Source: Thermoplasmata archaeon (GTDB taxonomy: Archaea > Thermoplasmatota > Thermoplasmata > Thermoplasmatales > Thermoplasmataceae). Taken from it: 35,915 bases of DNA. Shown here piece by piece: positions 18,907 to 29,003 of this stretch. Both the position numbers and the translations under genes were made by a program. Where the stretch lies: assembly GCA_021817735.1 (NCBI GenBank), contig JAKAFX010000009.1, forward strand, positions 1 to 35,915, written 5' to 3'. The notes under the pieces were generated by a model, which did no database searches, was not told the DNA's origin, and saw only the letters and a program-made list of their open reading frames with translations. Numbering within the stretch: position 1 is the first letter of the stretch; every line of letters begins with the position of its first letter.

Positions 18907-19412
18907 TAGGAGCATATTCGGTCATAGACCGGCCCTTTGCTGGTCAGGTTGCTCCTGAAGAGTGTCAGCCTGTTGAAGCGGATCCTGGACTGGAACCTGT
19001 ACTCCATCATGGCGTTGTACGATTCTGGAGGGATCGGTGCTTTCGTCCTTGCTACTGTCAAATGTGCCCTGAAGTTACGATCAGAAGGGTCTTTCACAAC
19101 ATTCCCGGTGATCTTCCTGTAGATCTCATGCGCCTCCGGAGAGGTGCACTCCAGAACGACCACCCGGCATTTCTTTCCCGATGGGAAGCAGGTGAGCCTA
19201 TCAAAATCACAGGAGAAACCTTGAAATCTCATGGTGGAAAGTGCTTCACATACCTGAACGGCCTTCTTCTCAGTGATGTCTTCAAAAAAGATCAGGGTCA
19301 TGTGGATGTTTTCACCCTTTGGCACCCTCAGAAACGGAAATCCCCCAAGGTAAGAAACCAGAGGCGCAATGGGCTCGAGGCTGTCCGGCTCAATTGCTAG
19401 GAAAGATCTCAC
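18894..19412 (-). CDS. thpR: RNA 2',3'-cyclic phosphodiesterase (2H phosphoesterase / '2'-5' RNA ligase')
   Basis: MRSFLAIEPDS start and two HxT motifs: HMTLIFF and HLTVARTK. Confidence 0.92.
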   Translation of the reverse strand: MRSFLAIEPDSLEPIAPLVSYLGGFPFLRVPKGENIHMTLIFFEDITEKKAVQVCEALSTMRFQGFSCDFDRLTCFPSGKKCRVVVLECTSPEAHEIYRKITGNVVKDPSDRNFRAHLTVARTKAPIPPESYNAMMEYRFQSRIRFNRLTLFRSNLTSKGPVYDRICSYQLM

Positions 19413-19459
19413 GTTAGCCCTATTGAAGCCTATATATAATAACCTGCCATTACAAGGCT

Positions 19460-19837
19460 ATGTCTCTGATCCCAGATAATCTCATGTATACCAAAACCCA
19501 CGAGTGGTTCAAAGTCTCCGGAAACCAGGTGACAGTTGGAATAACTGACTATGCACAGCACCAGCTGACCGATATCGTGTTTGTGGATCTTCCAAAGCCA
19601 GGCGTATCAAAAAAGGCAGGCGAAGTCCTCCTTACGGTTGAATCAGTAAAGTCCGCGGAAGACGTATACTCTCCTGTCGACGGCACTGTGGAGGAGTCAA
19701 ACCCGGTTCTGGTAGACAAGCCCGAGCTGCTGAATCAGGATTCATACAGCAACTGGATGGTAAAGATCAGGATTCCAGAAGGATTCAAGCCAAAGGGGAT
19801 GACTCCAGGAGAGTACCGAAAGCATATCGGTGAATAA
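19460..19837 (+). CDS. gcvH: Glycine cleavage system H protein
   Basis: MSLIPDNLMYTKTHEWFKV...GVTDYAQ-like segment, VESVKSAEDVYSPVDGTV lipoyl-Lys motif. Confidence 0.95.
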   Translation: MSLIPDNLMYTKTHEWFKVSGNQVTVGITDYAQHQLTDIVFVDLPKPGVSKKAGEVLLTVESVKSAEDVYSPVDGTVEESNPVLVDKPELLNQDSYSNWMVKIRIPEGFKPKGMTPGEYRKHIGE

Positions 19838-20432
19838 TTCAAGAATGGCTAAGAGAGAAGACCACTATTATCGGCTGGCAAAGAGAGAGAGCTTCAGGAG
19901 CAGGGCTGCGTACAAACTCCAGGAAATTGACCGCAAGTTCAGGGTCATTGGGGAGACTGACAATGTTCTTGAGTTTGGTGCCTCTCCTGGTGGCTGGACA
20001 CAATACGTTCTTTCCGTAACCTCCGGAACCGTACTGAGTGTCGATGTTTCGCCGATGGCCCCCCTTGAGCACGTGCATTTCCTCAAGGGGGACGTGATGT
20101 CCCCGGAATTGCCCAAGAAAATAGAATCCATGATGGGTTCATTGGGACTAAAGGAGTTTGACTGCATTATATCTGATGCAATGGTCCATACCAGCGGCGA
20201 CAGGAGCAGGGATCATTCATCTTCTTACCTTCTGGACACCAGGATCATGGAGATCTCCCTGTATCTGTTGAAGAAAGGAGGCAATACCGTGATAAAGCAG
20301 TTCCAGGGGGATCTCACGAAAGGATTTGTAGACACATGGGGGAAGTATTTCTCCAGCACCCGGGTGACGACGCCTGCAGCTTCAAGGAAGCACAGCAGCG
20401 AGATCTATGTTGTGTTCTCTGGAAAGCTTTGA
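19830..20432 (+). CDS. rlmE: 23S rRNA (uridine-2'-O)-methyltransferase, RlmE/FtsJ; start may be ATG at 19845 rather than GTG at 19830
   Basis: YYRLAKRESFRSRAAYKLQEIDRKF, VLEFGASPGGWTQYVLS, SDAMVHTSGDRSRDH. Confidence 0.95.
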   Translation: MNNSRMAKREDHYYRLAKRESFRSRAAYKLQEIDRKFRVIGETDNVLEFGASPGGWTQYVLSVTSGTVLSVDVSPMAPLEHVHFLKGDVMSPELPKKIESMMGSLGLKEFDCIISDAMVHTSGDRSRDHSSSYLLDTRIMEISLYLLKKGGNTVIKQFQGDLTKGFVDTWGKYFSSTRVTTPAASRKHSSEIYVVFSGKL

Positions 20433-20433
20433 A

Positions 20434-21069
20434 TCACATAGCTTGGGAAACGATAAAGTCTGCCATTCCCCTGAATTTCTCGTACTCCACCACCACGACA
20501 AATTTCTTTTTGCTTGAATCGCTCACTATTGAAAGTAATCCTTGCTGCATGGTTTGGAGGCGGGCTGACTCGATTGCCTTGAATCCCTTGATCCTCTCGA
20601 TATACTGGTTCCACTTATCCACGAATCCTTCAGGGGTGTCTGCGCTGAATTCCCGTTTCATGAGCCTTCGCTTACGCACGGAGTGACGGATCATGTCCCA
20701 GGTTCCAATCTGGCTTGTGTATACATCACCAAAGTCAGATTCTTCCATATCCAGTGCGTGGATTGGTATATTCCTGTCTCCCGCATAAATTACAGCTTCG
20801 GTGTAAATTGGCGGTGGAGTCATGACCCCGCCGTATATCGACAGGAGTACGCCGTACATCGTTTCATATTCCGAAAGGCCCATCTCGAAAGGTTCCTTCA
20901 CGAATTCCTGCAACCCCTTAAGCTCCTCGGGTGAAATCCCAATGAGAATTTCACCTGGCTCCTCTCTCAGGAGTAGGTTCCTGAGCTCATCTCCGTCCCT
21001 GATGAGGCCCTTTATCCCCCCAAACAGGATCACCTTGTTTCCCCGCGGAAGATTATATTCCTCAATCAT
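20434..21069 (-). CDS. Conserved archaeal protein of unknown function, possibly TraB-like
   Basis: 211 aa intact ORF; start overlaps the preceding HTH gene's stop by 4 bp (operon). Confidence 0.6.
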   Translation of the reverse strand: MIEEYNLPRGNKVILFGGIKGLIRDGDELRNLLLREEPGEILIGISPEELKGLQEFVKEPFEMGLSEYETMYGVLLSIYGGVMTPPPIYTEAVIYAGDRNIPIHALDMEESDFGDVYTSQIGTWDMIRHSVRKRRLMKREFSADTPEGFVDKWNQYIERIKGFKAIESARLQTMQQGLLSIVSDSSKKKFVVVVEYEKFRGMADFIVSQAM

Positions 21070-22019
21070 GCAAGATTCTTCTTCTTTTCAATCAGGGATT
21101 GAAGCTCGCCCTTTTCACAAAACTCGATGAATTCATTGATGTTAGTGACAGGACAGCCTGCCATTACTTCCTTGTCAGTGACTCTCCTGGACACCAGCAG
21201 TGCTTCCTCTTCCATGAACTCCGCTATCTTCATTATTGATCTGGCTCTCATTACTTCTGCCTCGACAGACTGTGGGAATGCCATGAATATAAGTGATCTC
21301 AGGGCGTTCCTCGCCATGGCCTCAAACGGAGATCGCTTCAGGAGAGTTGCGTCGTACCCTGCAGTCCCCATAAGGCTGAGGATGGATTCCAGGAACTGAT
21401 CGTTCACATGTTCCGCTCTTGGCTGGCTAGAATAGCTTAGTGACATCGTCTGGATGTCAATTCCCTTCCTTAGATCCCCTGGAAGCAACTCCTGGAGCTT
21501 AAGGAAAACATCGATTGTCACCGCGCTGCCGTTCTCGTAAAGCGATACGGATCTTCTCGAAATTCCAACAGAGGATGAGACGGATCCTATGGAAAGCCCA
21601 CGCTTTTCCCTTATTCGCCTCATCTCCCTGCCGTCTATTGAAACGTAATACCCCCCAGGTCCGGAGAAAACGAACGGCTTTATCCCCCGAACATAATCCT
21701 CGAAAGTCTGCAGGGTCATTATAGGGACTCCGTGCCTGAAGTAGACAAGACCATCCTCCAGGGTCCCTCCTGATGATCGCTCCCCTATCACAATTGCTGC
21801 CGACTCGGTTAAGTTTCCGATGGTCAGTAGTTCCTCTGATGCATCGCGCCTCAGGGTGTCCACATTGTATAGGACTTTGACCACATAACCTCCGTCGTCT
21901 CTTCTGGCAAGCATGTCGAAACTCACCAGTCCCTTCAGTTCTGGATCGGAGGCTCTGAACCCTTCTCTCTCCAGCATTTCGGAGAGTCTGGCTAGAAGGG
22001 CTCTCCGGTTATCTTCCAC
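21066..22019 (-). CDS. Archaeal XRE/HTH-domain transcriptional regulator (COG1395-like)
   Basis: MRRIREKRGLSIGSVSSSVGISRRSVSLYENGSAVTIDVFLKLQELL is an HTH_3 motif in a long archaeal-type protein. Confidence 0.82.
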   Translation of the reverse strand: MEDNRRALLARLSEMLEREGFRASDPELKGLVSFDMLARRDDGGYVVKVLYNVDTLRRDASEELLTIGNLTESAAIVIGERSSGGTLEDGLVYFRHGVPIMTLQTFEDYVRGIKPFVFSGPGGYYVSIDGREMRRIREKRGLSIGSVSSSVGISRRSVSLYENGSAVTIDVFLKLQELLPGDLRKGIDIQTMSLSYSSQPRAEHVNDQFLESILSLMGTAGYDATLLKRSPFEAMARNALRSLIFMAFPQSVEAEVMRARSIMKIAEFMEEEALLVSRRVTDKEVMAGCPVTNINEFIEFCEKGELQSLIEKKKNLA

Positions 22020-22626
22020 GAGACCAATTATTAAATCCTGTATTTAAACATTTGCGTTAAACTGTACATGGCCCGGGAAACCTGTCCATGCCAAGGTCGG
22101 AGAATTACCACCAGTTCATCCTTCGCATCCTGCATTGACATACGCTGTAAGTGTCTCATCAGGTATTGACCGCGGGCTTTAGTCAGATGTGGGCATTATC
22201 TTTGCAGGACCATGGCAAATTTGCGCGTACTGAAGCGATCGCGAGTCTAGGCGATGGAGAAAATATCGTTTTAACTATCGCTCCAGCCGAATGGCCTCCC
22301 GCCGTCTCCACATTACGCCACGCGCCTTATCTGCGGAAAAGGTTTGAGTAGAAAGTGATCTTGGTAACAGGCAGTAACGCCCTGTCTGTAGCCATTTCAC
22401 CTCTCTTGTAAATGAATCATCGAATATTCCCAAGGTGAGTGCTGGATTAGGGATCATAGCTTACATGAATCGTGATATCACAAGGCGGTCTATTCGAATA
22501 AGATGAGATGCGCCTAAATAGGTATGGCATGAAAGGATACCGCACGATACAATTCAATACAGTGGGGAGGCACGCTCTCAGAGCTCCCCTTGTTCACTCA
22601 TTTGCATTCTGTTCTAATAGGGGAGA

Positions 22627-23859
22627 TCAGGCGGAGATTCCTCCCGGTGCATGTTCCTGCAGGTCCTCCATGGCCATGAACCGCGGAATTGCTACCAGAC
22701 CAAATACTGCAAATGGCAGCATTACAAGTCCACAGGCAATCAGCACCAGGTTAATGGGGAGTGCCAGCGCGAATACTGAGAATATGGATGCCATGATGGG
22801 CGTCGATCCCGCAATGAATATGCGCAGTATGGAAAATGTCTTTCCGAATATCTTCTTTGGGACAAGCCTGTAAAGTTTGTCGGTCATTGGCACGTTGATC
22901 AGCGGAAGAAGCATGCCAATGAGAAGTGCGCATATTATGTCAATATATGGTGATCTGCTGAACCCTATGATTGCAAGAAGCGGGGCGTAAGTCACTATCA
23001 TCAGTGCTATGGCAAAGTGGCTGGACAGGGTCTTTAGTTTTCTTGATGCTATGCCGGCTCCGACCATCATTCCTATTGGGAGGCTGGCCACAAACGCAGT
23101 GTAATAAGCTGCACTGACCCCGAGGAAAATATGAAAGATGCCAGATGAATAAACCGTCAGGGAGACAAAAAGGCCGTTGATTACGAGCCCAATTATGAGG
23201 AAGTTTGAGATCTTGCGCATAAACGACATAACTTCCCGGGTCTCTTGAATAATCCCATCTACAGAACGAGTGAAGTTCTCCTTGAGTGGAAATGATATCA
23301 CTGCAGATATTGCTGGCAAGACAACGAGGATGTAGATCAGGTACTCCTTCAAGAACACGATGGAAACCCCGCCCATCATTATCCCTGCGAGGCTAGAGGC
23401 GCTTGTGATGGTCTGGTTGAACGATAGCATCTTTGATGTGGTCTCCCTCGAAACATGCCTCTGAATCATGGCTGAGAACGAATCGCCCTTGAGTGTTATT
23501 CCCGCTCCTCCGATTATCACTGCAGCAAAAATACCAGCAATTCCGAATCCTAGGAAAGAAATCAGGAAACCGCCGGCCAGGATTGCAGAAGAAAGGAAGT
23601 TAACTGTTGAGCTATTTGTTCGATCTATAACATGGCCTCCCGGAAACGAGATGGCGAGCTCAATAGCCATGTAGGCGGTGGCGATCATTCCCGCCAGGAA
23701 TACTGAGTTGTATTCAGCAACAAAATACCAGATATAGTATACCAGGAACACCTCGAAAGCCATTGAGGTGATGAACTTCGATGCGAGAAATCTCCCAATT
23801 GGCTTATCGTCTGGACTCAAGTCTTCATCCATTTGAACCAGGCCTTTCCCCCGCCACAA
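22627..23859 (-). CDS. MFS transporter
   Basis: 410 aa polytopic protein with MFS-type topology; weak motif support. Confidence 0.75.
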   Translation of the reverse strand: MWRGKGLVQMDEDLSPDDKPIGRFLASKFITSMAFEVFLVYYIWYFVAEYNSVFLAGMIATAYMAIELAISFPGGHVIDRTNSSTVNFLSSAILAGGFLISFLGFGIAGIFAAVIIGGAGITLKGDSFSAMIQRHVSRETTSKMLSFNQTITSASSLAGIMMGGVSIVFLKEYLIYILVVLPAISAVISFPLKENFTRSVDGIIQETREVMSFMRKISNFLIIGLVINGLFVSLTVYSSGIFHIFLGVSAAYYTAFVASLPIGMMVGAGIASRKLKTLSSHFAIALMIVTYAPLLAIIGFSRSPYIDIICALLIGMLLPLINVPMTDKLYRLVPKKIFGKTFSILRIFIAGSTPIMASIFSVFALALPINLVLIACGLVMLPFAVFGLVAIPRFMAMEDLQEHAPGGISA

Positions 23860-24004
23860 TTTTCTTCAATTTCGGACTGCAGGGGTTACTATCTCTGGGA
23901 AAGCCTGCTGAACTCATTGTGCGGGGGTTTCATGCAGGTATTATGTTCCGGTATATAAAGTAATGAAGGGCTCCTTGCAGATACTGCTGGCGTATCCCGG
24001 AAAA

Positions 24005-24643
24005 TTAACGCCCGATCGCTGCTTTGCCTGCTTGGATGTAATCTCCGCGGCCTTCTAAAACCTCGATCCCGGCCTTCTCTCCACGTTCAAAGGCATCAAA
24101 GTTTATGTCGTAGAGCCTTCCTGAAAATCTTTTTTCAAGGGCTGAATGGACATTATGTGCATCGAACGGGATAGAAGTCATGGAAAGAGCCGCTCCAAGG
24201 AGGGCGGTGCCTGCTGCCCTCTCGCTTCCAGCTTCCCTGGCAAGGTTCTCTGCATCCATGAAGTGGATCCTTGCAGTATTGCCCGCTGACCTTGCGAGTT
24301 CACGAATATCAGGATATTCTTTTCCCCTGATGCTCAGGTAGACAGGAGTCATATGTCTTGAGTTAACGAGGACCAGAGTGTTGCTGTTAGCCTTGTCAAG
24401 CACCCTGAAAGCCTCGATGGACTCGAGCCCCAGTATCAGGTCTGCTGCCCCTGCAGGGGTTATGGGACTCCTAACATCGCCTATCCTCACTTCAACTGAG
24501 ACGGATCCTCCTCTCTGCGAAAGGCCGTGTATCTCTGACATCACTACGTTGAGCCTAGCGTCCATCGCTGATTCCGCGATCACGCTGCCCAGGGTTACTA
24601 CCCCCTGTCCACCGACTCCCGCAATTATGACGTTATATTCCAT
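24005..24643 (-). CDS. iorB: Indolepyruvate:ferredoxin oxidoreductase, beta subunit
   Basis: MEYNVIIAGVGGQGVVTLGSVIAESAM...SEIHGLSQRGGSVSVEVRIG; overlaps iorA. Confidence 0.93.
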   Translation of the reverse strand: MEYNVIIAGVGGQGVVTLGSVIAESAMDARLNVVMSEIHGLSQRGGSVSVEVRIGDVRSPITPAGAADLILGLESIEAFRVLDKANSNTLVLVNSRHMTPVYLSIRGKEYPDIRELARSAGNTARIHFMDAENLAREAGSERAAGTALLGAALSMTSIPFDAHNVHSALEKRFSGRLYDINFDAFERGEKAGIEVLEGRGDYIQAGKAAIGR

Positions 24644-26516
24644 TTCTGACCCCCGGGATTATTGCGTTGAAAGGGCATACCATTGGTTGTGAGCAGACCC
24701 CACAACCGTCACACAGGTCTGGATCTATAGAGATATGACCATCCTTGATGTCGATTGCAGGACAGGAGAAGTTGGTTACACAGTTCATGCAAAGACCGCA
24801 TTTCTTGGTGTCAACGACATAGACTGGCATTGTTTTGCCCTTCCTGAGTTCCCTGTCCCTTAGAATTGCACATTCTCTCCTTGCGACAACAGCAGAAACT
24901 CCCTCGGACTTCAGGGAACGCATCACTGCGGGCAGGAAGGCCTTTAGATCGTAGGGATCGACCGTCTCGACGTTCTGAACACCCGTGCTCCTGATCATTT
25001 CCTCGATGGATACTGGTTTTGCAGGGTTTCCCATCCCATCGTATGGGAGTCCCGGGTTGGTCTGCTGCCCTGTCATTGCCGTGGTCGAGTTATCCAGCAC
25101 GACCAGCATTAGCCTTGATCCATTCCTGACTGCGTTTACCAGCGCAGGCATTCCGGCATGGAAAAATGTAGAATCTCCTACAAATGCAATCACATGGCTT
25201 CCCGTAAGCTTCCCTAGGCCAGACGCTGCTCCAAGGGATCCACCCATTTCCAGAAGCACGTCCGCCATCTCAAACGGCTCATATGCGCCCAGGGAGTAGC
25301 AACCAATATCAGAAGAATATGTCACGTCCTTTATCCCGCTCATCCTGACTGCGCGCTTAACCGCATAATATGTAGCCCTGTGAGGACATCCCGGGCACAG
25401 AACCGGAGGCCGAGGCGGAACCTGCTGTACAACCATCGGAACCTCATGAACCTCCAGCTTGAGTTTAAGTGGTTCCGCCAGGGATCTCTCTATTACGTCT
25501 GCGTTGTACTCGAACTCCTCTGGGAAAGTCCTATCAAGCTTGCCGTGAAGCAGCACCGGTATACCCTCCCTCTGGGCGATCACCCTGACTTTCTGCTCTA
25601 GGTAGGGATCAAGTTCCTCCACGACGAAAATGTAGTCGTGGTTCATCAGGAAAGAGGCAATCCTCTCCTCAGGAAGCGGATTGCTCATGCCCACCTTCAG
25701 GATTTCAGCCCCTATGGAGTGCTTCCTGATGACGTCGACCAGTGAATTGTAGGCGGAACCCGAGGTGATGAACCCATATTCCCCATTACCAAACACCTCC
25801 AGCCTGTTGAGATCAGTCTGCTGGCTTATGACGCCTGCATGCTCTAATCGCACGGTAAGGGCCTTTCTTGATTTTATCGAGAAAGACGGCAGAGTGACAT
25901 GCGCCAGGTGCCCGGGAAAGCTTCCGGCCATTACTAACCTGTCTTCCTTGGGGCCCAGGACTACTGGGGCTCGCATATGGCTGACCCTTGTGGTTGTCCG
26001 GAACAGAACAGGCATCCCTAGCTTCTCTGATATTTCGAAGGCGCGGATCAGGTAGTCCTTTGCCTCCTGCGGTGTTGACGGCTCGATCATGGGCATGTGG
26101 GCAAGTTCGGCATAATGCCGGTTATCCTGCTCGTTTTGAGACGAGAACATTGAAGGATCGTCTGCGGTCATGATAACCATGCCCCCCTTCACGCCAGAAT
26201 ATGCGATGGACATCAGCGCGTCGGCAGCTACGTTCAAGCCCACGTGCTTCATAAACGCAAATGAACGGAGACCAGAAATCGCGGCTGCATATGCAACTTC
26301 CACTGCCACCTTCTCATTGACCGAAACCTCGAAATAGAAATTACCCTCCTTAGCAATTTCTGACAGCGTATCCCCGACCTCGCTTGAGGGTGTACCGGGA
26401 TACGTTGCAGCAACCCCTACTGCAGCCTCAAGAAATCCCCGGGCAATAGCCTCGTTGCCAAGGAGAAGAGCCTTCTCGCCCGGCTTGCCATTAAGCACCT
26501 GCTCGTAAATGTTCAC
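24633..26516 (-). CDS. iorA: Indolepyruvate:ferredoxin oxidoreductase, alpha subunit
   Basis: GNEAIARGFLEAAVGVAATYPGTPSSEV; RPPVLCPGCPHR; C-terminal ferredoxin-like CGLCMNC...C and CDGCGVC...C motifs. Confidence 0.95.
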   Translation of the reverse strand: MNIYEQVLNGKPGEKALLLGNEAIARGFLEAAVGVAATYPGTPSSEVGDTLSEIAKEGNFYFEVSVNEKVAVEVAYAAAISGLRSFAFMKHVGLNVAADALMSIAYSGVKGGMVIMTADDPSMFSSQNEQDNRHYAELAHMPMIEPSTPQEAKDYLIRAFEISEKLGMPVLFRTTTRVSHMRAPVVLGPKEDRLVMAGSFPGHLAHVTLPSFSIKSRKALTVRLEHAGVISQQTDLNRLEVFGNGEYGFITSGSAYNSLVDVIRKHSIGAEILKVGMSNPLPEERIASFLMNHDYIFVVEELDPYLEQKVRVIAQREGIPVLLHGKLDRTFPEEFEYNADVIERSLAEPLKLKLEVHEVPMVVQQVPPRPPVLCPGCPHRATYYAVKRAVRMSGIKDVTYSSDIGCYSLGAYEPFEMADVLLEMGGSLGAASGLGKLTGSHVIAFVGDSTFFHAGMPALVNAVRNGSRLMLVVLDNSTTAMTGQQTNPGLPYDGMGNPAKPVSIEEMIRSTGVQNVETVDPYDLKAFLPAVMRSLKSEGVSAVVARRECAILRDRELRKGKTMPVYVVDTKKCGLCMNCVTNFSCPAIDIKDGHISIDPDLCDGCGVCSQPMVCPFNAIIPGVRNGI

Positions 26517-26602
26517 GCTTACCTGATTAATCTATTGATAGTTGCTATTATAATGATGCGCCTAAAGCCGTGATATAGGCTGTCACGCATAGCCGCAGAA
26601 TA

Positions 26603-27214
26603 TCAGATTACCGAAGTTCCTTCCTTTATTTCAAGGCTGGAGGATAGTCTGCTGGGGCATTCCCTAACATCACAGGTATTGCAGACTACTTGGTCCGATT
26701 CAGGGTCAGGGGTGGTGACCCGCATCTTCTCCATTCCTTGCACTGCAGATAGTTGTTCCAAAACCACCTCTGGAAGGGGCCTGATAAAGATGATCCTTAT
26801 CCCCTGTTCTTTTTTCCCGATGTTCTTTCCCGCTACTTCAACTGCGTTGCATAGATATGGGCCAAGTACGTCGATGGACTTCTTCAGGACCGTGGAGAAG
26901 CACCCCATCCTTGGAGTAATCCAGATCACCTGGTTCCCAACGAGCGGGGATAGCTCACCCCTGTCAAGGGCAGGACTGAGAGATCCCATGATCATCTTGA
27001 TTTCCCTGTTTTCCTCAATGGACCTAACGGTCTCGTAGACGGTTCTCCTGTTAACGTTGAAAGCCTTTGCAATTTCGCTGACAGAAATCTCCATGTCAGC
27101 AGCATAGAACTTGCCATTCCTCACAGCTATGCCACGGCTGTAAAGACCCTCAAGGATCTTCAGCCTAACCGGATAGTCCCTGTAGTATTCCTCCAGTATT
27201 AGCAGCATTGTCAA
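26603..27214 (-). CDS. HTH regulator of amino-acid metabolism with probable ACT domain (COG2150-like), Cys-rich C-terminus; likely ATG start at 27208
   Basis: ISVSEIAKAFNVNRRTVYETVRSIEEN HTH followed by an ACT-like region; C-terminal CNTCDVRECPS. Confidence 0.75.
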   Translation of the reverse strand: MTMLLILEEYYRDYPVRLKILEGLYSRGIAVRNGKFYAADMEISVSEIAKAFNVNRRTVYETVRSIEENREIKMIMGSLSPALDRGELSPLVGNQVIWITPRMGCFSTVLKKSIDVLGPYLCNAVEVAGKNIGKKEQGIRIIFIRPLPEVVLEQLSAVQGMEKMRVTTPDPESDQVVCNTCDVRECPSRLSSSLEIKEGTSVI

Positions 27215-27239
27215 TACTCCGAAGTAAAAAGCCTATATA

Positions 27240-27258
27240 ACTATGACACTGTCATAGT
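27240..27258. promoter_or_regulatory. Perfect 19-bp palindrome ACTATGACA-C-TGTCATAGT abutting the TATA box of the regulator gene (candidate operator)
   Basis: Read directly; reverse-strand TATA-like TTATATAGGC (27231-27240) follows immediately, and the regulator ATG (27208) is about 27 bp further on. Confidence 0.65.
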
Positions 27259-29003
27259 CCAAGCACCTTGTTCCGGGTTCTGACCTGGACTTCAGGGGCA
27301 TCGATGATCTCCCTCAATCCAATCTCAGGCCCGACATCGCCAAGTTCTGGTACTGCGGCAGTTTGCAGGAAACCTTTCCTGAAGAAAGTTACCGTAATGC
27401 CCGTATCGCCGTAGAAAGGGGAGGTATCGAGTAATATGGAATGATCCTCGAATGGTTTGAAAGTGAACTGTTCGCCCATGCGCACTCCATTTATTGCCAC
27501 AATCTCGTCACCTGCGTTAATGCCTGATTCAAAGCCCGGATAGGTCTCCAGTATCCCTTGAACCAGATACTTTTCGCCGTCCTTCCTGATTATGATGCCT
27601 GCTGTCTTCCTTGGTTTCGCATCTGGCTTTGAGTGTTCCAGCCTCAATCCAGCTTTAGCGAATTCGAGCGAGAGATCTGGTTCTTCATGTCCCTTAATAT
27701 ATCTTCTGAAGAAATCCGAATAGTCTTGTCCGGTGATTTCCTTCAGTAGTGCTAGAATATCCTTCTCGGTGAACCCTCTACCGTCTTTTCTGAATTTCTC
27801 GGCAAGCAGGTGAAAGAGATCATCTATGCTCCTTCCTCCCCTCGTCTGGTCGGATATCTGGATACTCATGATCAGGCCAATGAGCTCTCCCTTGGTGTAG
27901 TAAGACACATAGGTATTGTAGTCATCCGGTGATGGTTTGTAAAACCTGATCCACGAGTCAAAAGATGATTCGCCGAGTGAGGTTGTCCACGCGCCAGGCT
28001 CGAGCGCCATGTCATTCACTATGACCGAGATCTCCCTGTAAAAATGGTCCTTGGTCATCAGACCGGCCCTCATAACGGCAAGTGCTCCAAACAGCTGCGT
28101 GATTCCTTCGCAGAACCAGAGCCAGTTTGTATAATTCTCCTCCCTATAATTGAATGGCCCAAGTTCCACGGGCCTTATTCTCTTGACGTTCCATGAGTGG
28201 AAATACTCATGGGATATTGTTTCGAGGAACTGCCTGTAATATTTTTCATCTCTGAACAGTGTTCCCCCAAATATCACTGCACAGGAATTCAGATGTTCAA
28301 GCCCTCCAAAGCCTGTTCCGTTGTTCACAAGATGGATGATGAACTGGTACTTCCTGTACAGCGGCTGCCCCATCACCTTTGCATGTGCCTCCACTATCTT
28401 CGCAAAATCAGATTTAAGCGTCTCTTCATCGCAGTTGCAGGTGCCATCAATTATTATCTCATGGTCTTTGCCTGCAGCCTTGAATTCAAGTATTCTGTGG
28501 TTACCTATCTCTATGGGCGAGTCAACAAGGAGATCATAGTTTATTGCCCTGTACCTGGCATCAGCAATCCTTTCAAGGGTGGTCGATACCCGCCAGTTCT
28601 CGATCGGGGTTATCTGTAGCTCTACAGCCTGGTCCTTGTATCCCTCAATATACATGAAGACACTGGTTCCGGTAATGAAGATATGATGAGAGTCCACATG
28701 GCTGGTCCTGACCGTAAGATCCGCTGCGTATACCTCATAGTTGACAGAAATGGAGCTCAGTCCCCTGGTATTTACTTTCCATGTGCTCTTGTCTTTTTTT
28801 GTGAACTCAACAGGAAATCCTTCCATGGTCCTGGCCCCGAACCGACGCACGTTCTTTGCAAAGTCACGAACTAGATACGACCCTGGGGTCCATGCGGGCA
28901 TAGTGAATAGGAGAAACTCCTCAGAAAACTCTTCAAGGACAATGCTCAGGGAGATAACCTGAGTTGCAGGGTTAGGCACCCGGAGAGAATAAGTTATCTT
29001 CAT
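27252..29003 (-). CDS. M61 family glycyl-aminopeptidase-like metallopeptidase with C-terminal PDZ domain
   Basis: ISHEYFHSWNVKRIRPVELGPFNY (HExxH M61 signature), LWFCEGIT, PDZ-like GFESGINAGDEIVAINGVRM. Confidence 0.93.
   Translation of the reverse strand: MKITYSLRVPNPATQVISLSIVLEEFSEEFLLFTMPAWTPGSYLVRDFAKNVRRFGARTMEGFPVEFTKKDKSTWKVNTRGLSSISVNYEVYAADLTVRTSHVDSHHIFITGTSVFMYIEGYKDQAVELQITPIENWRVSTTLERIADARYRAINYDLLVDSPIEIGNHRILEFKAAGKDHEIIIDGTCNCDEETLKSDFAKIVEAHAKVMGQPLYRKYQFIIHLVNNGTGFGGLEHLNSCAVIFGGTLFRDEKYYRQFLETISHEYFHSWNVKRIRPVELGPFNYREENYTNWLWFCEGITQLFGALAVMRAGLMTKDHFYREISVIVNDMALEPGAWTTSLGESSFDSWIRFYKPSPDDYNTYVSYYTKGELIGLIMSIQISDQTRGGRSIDDLFHLLAEKFRKDGRGFTEKDILALLKEITGQDYSDFFRRYIKGHEEPDLSLEFAKAGLRLEHSKPDAKPRKTAGIIIRKDGEKYLVQGILETYPGFESGINAGDEIVAINGVRMGEQFTFKPFEDHSILLDTSPFYGDTGITVTFFRKGFLQTAAVPELGDVGPEIGLREIIDAPEVQVRTRNKVLGL

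Noticed and set aside
19460-19837. Stand-alone gcvH as a novel lipoyl-relay system
   Set aside because: No ligase, transferase or macrodomain partners adjacent; solitary gcvH is common in archaea.
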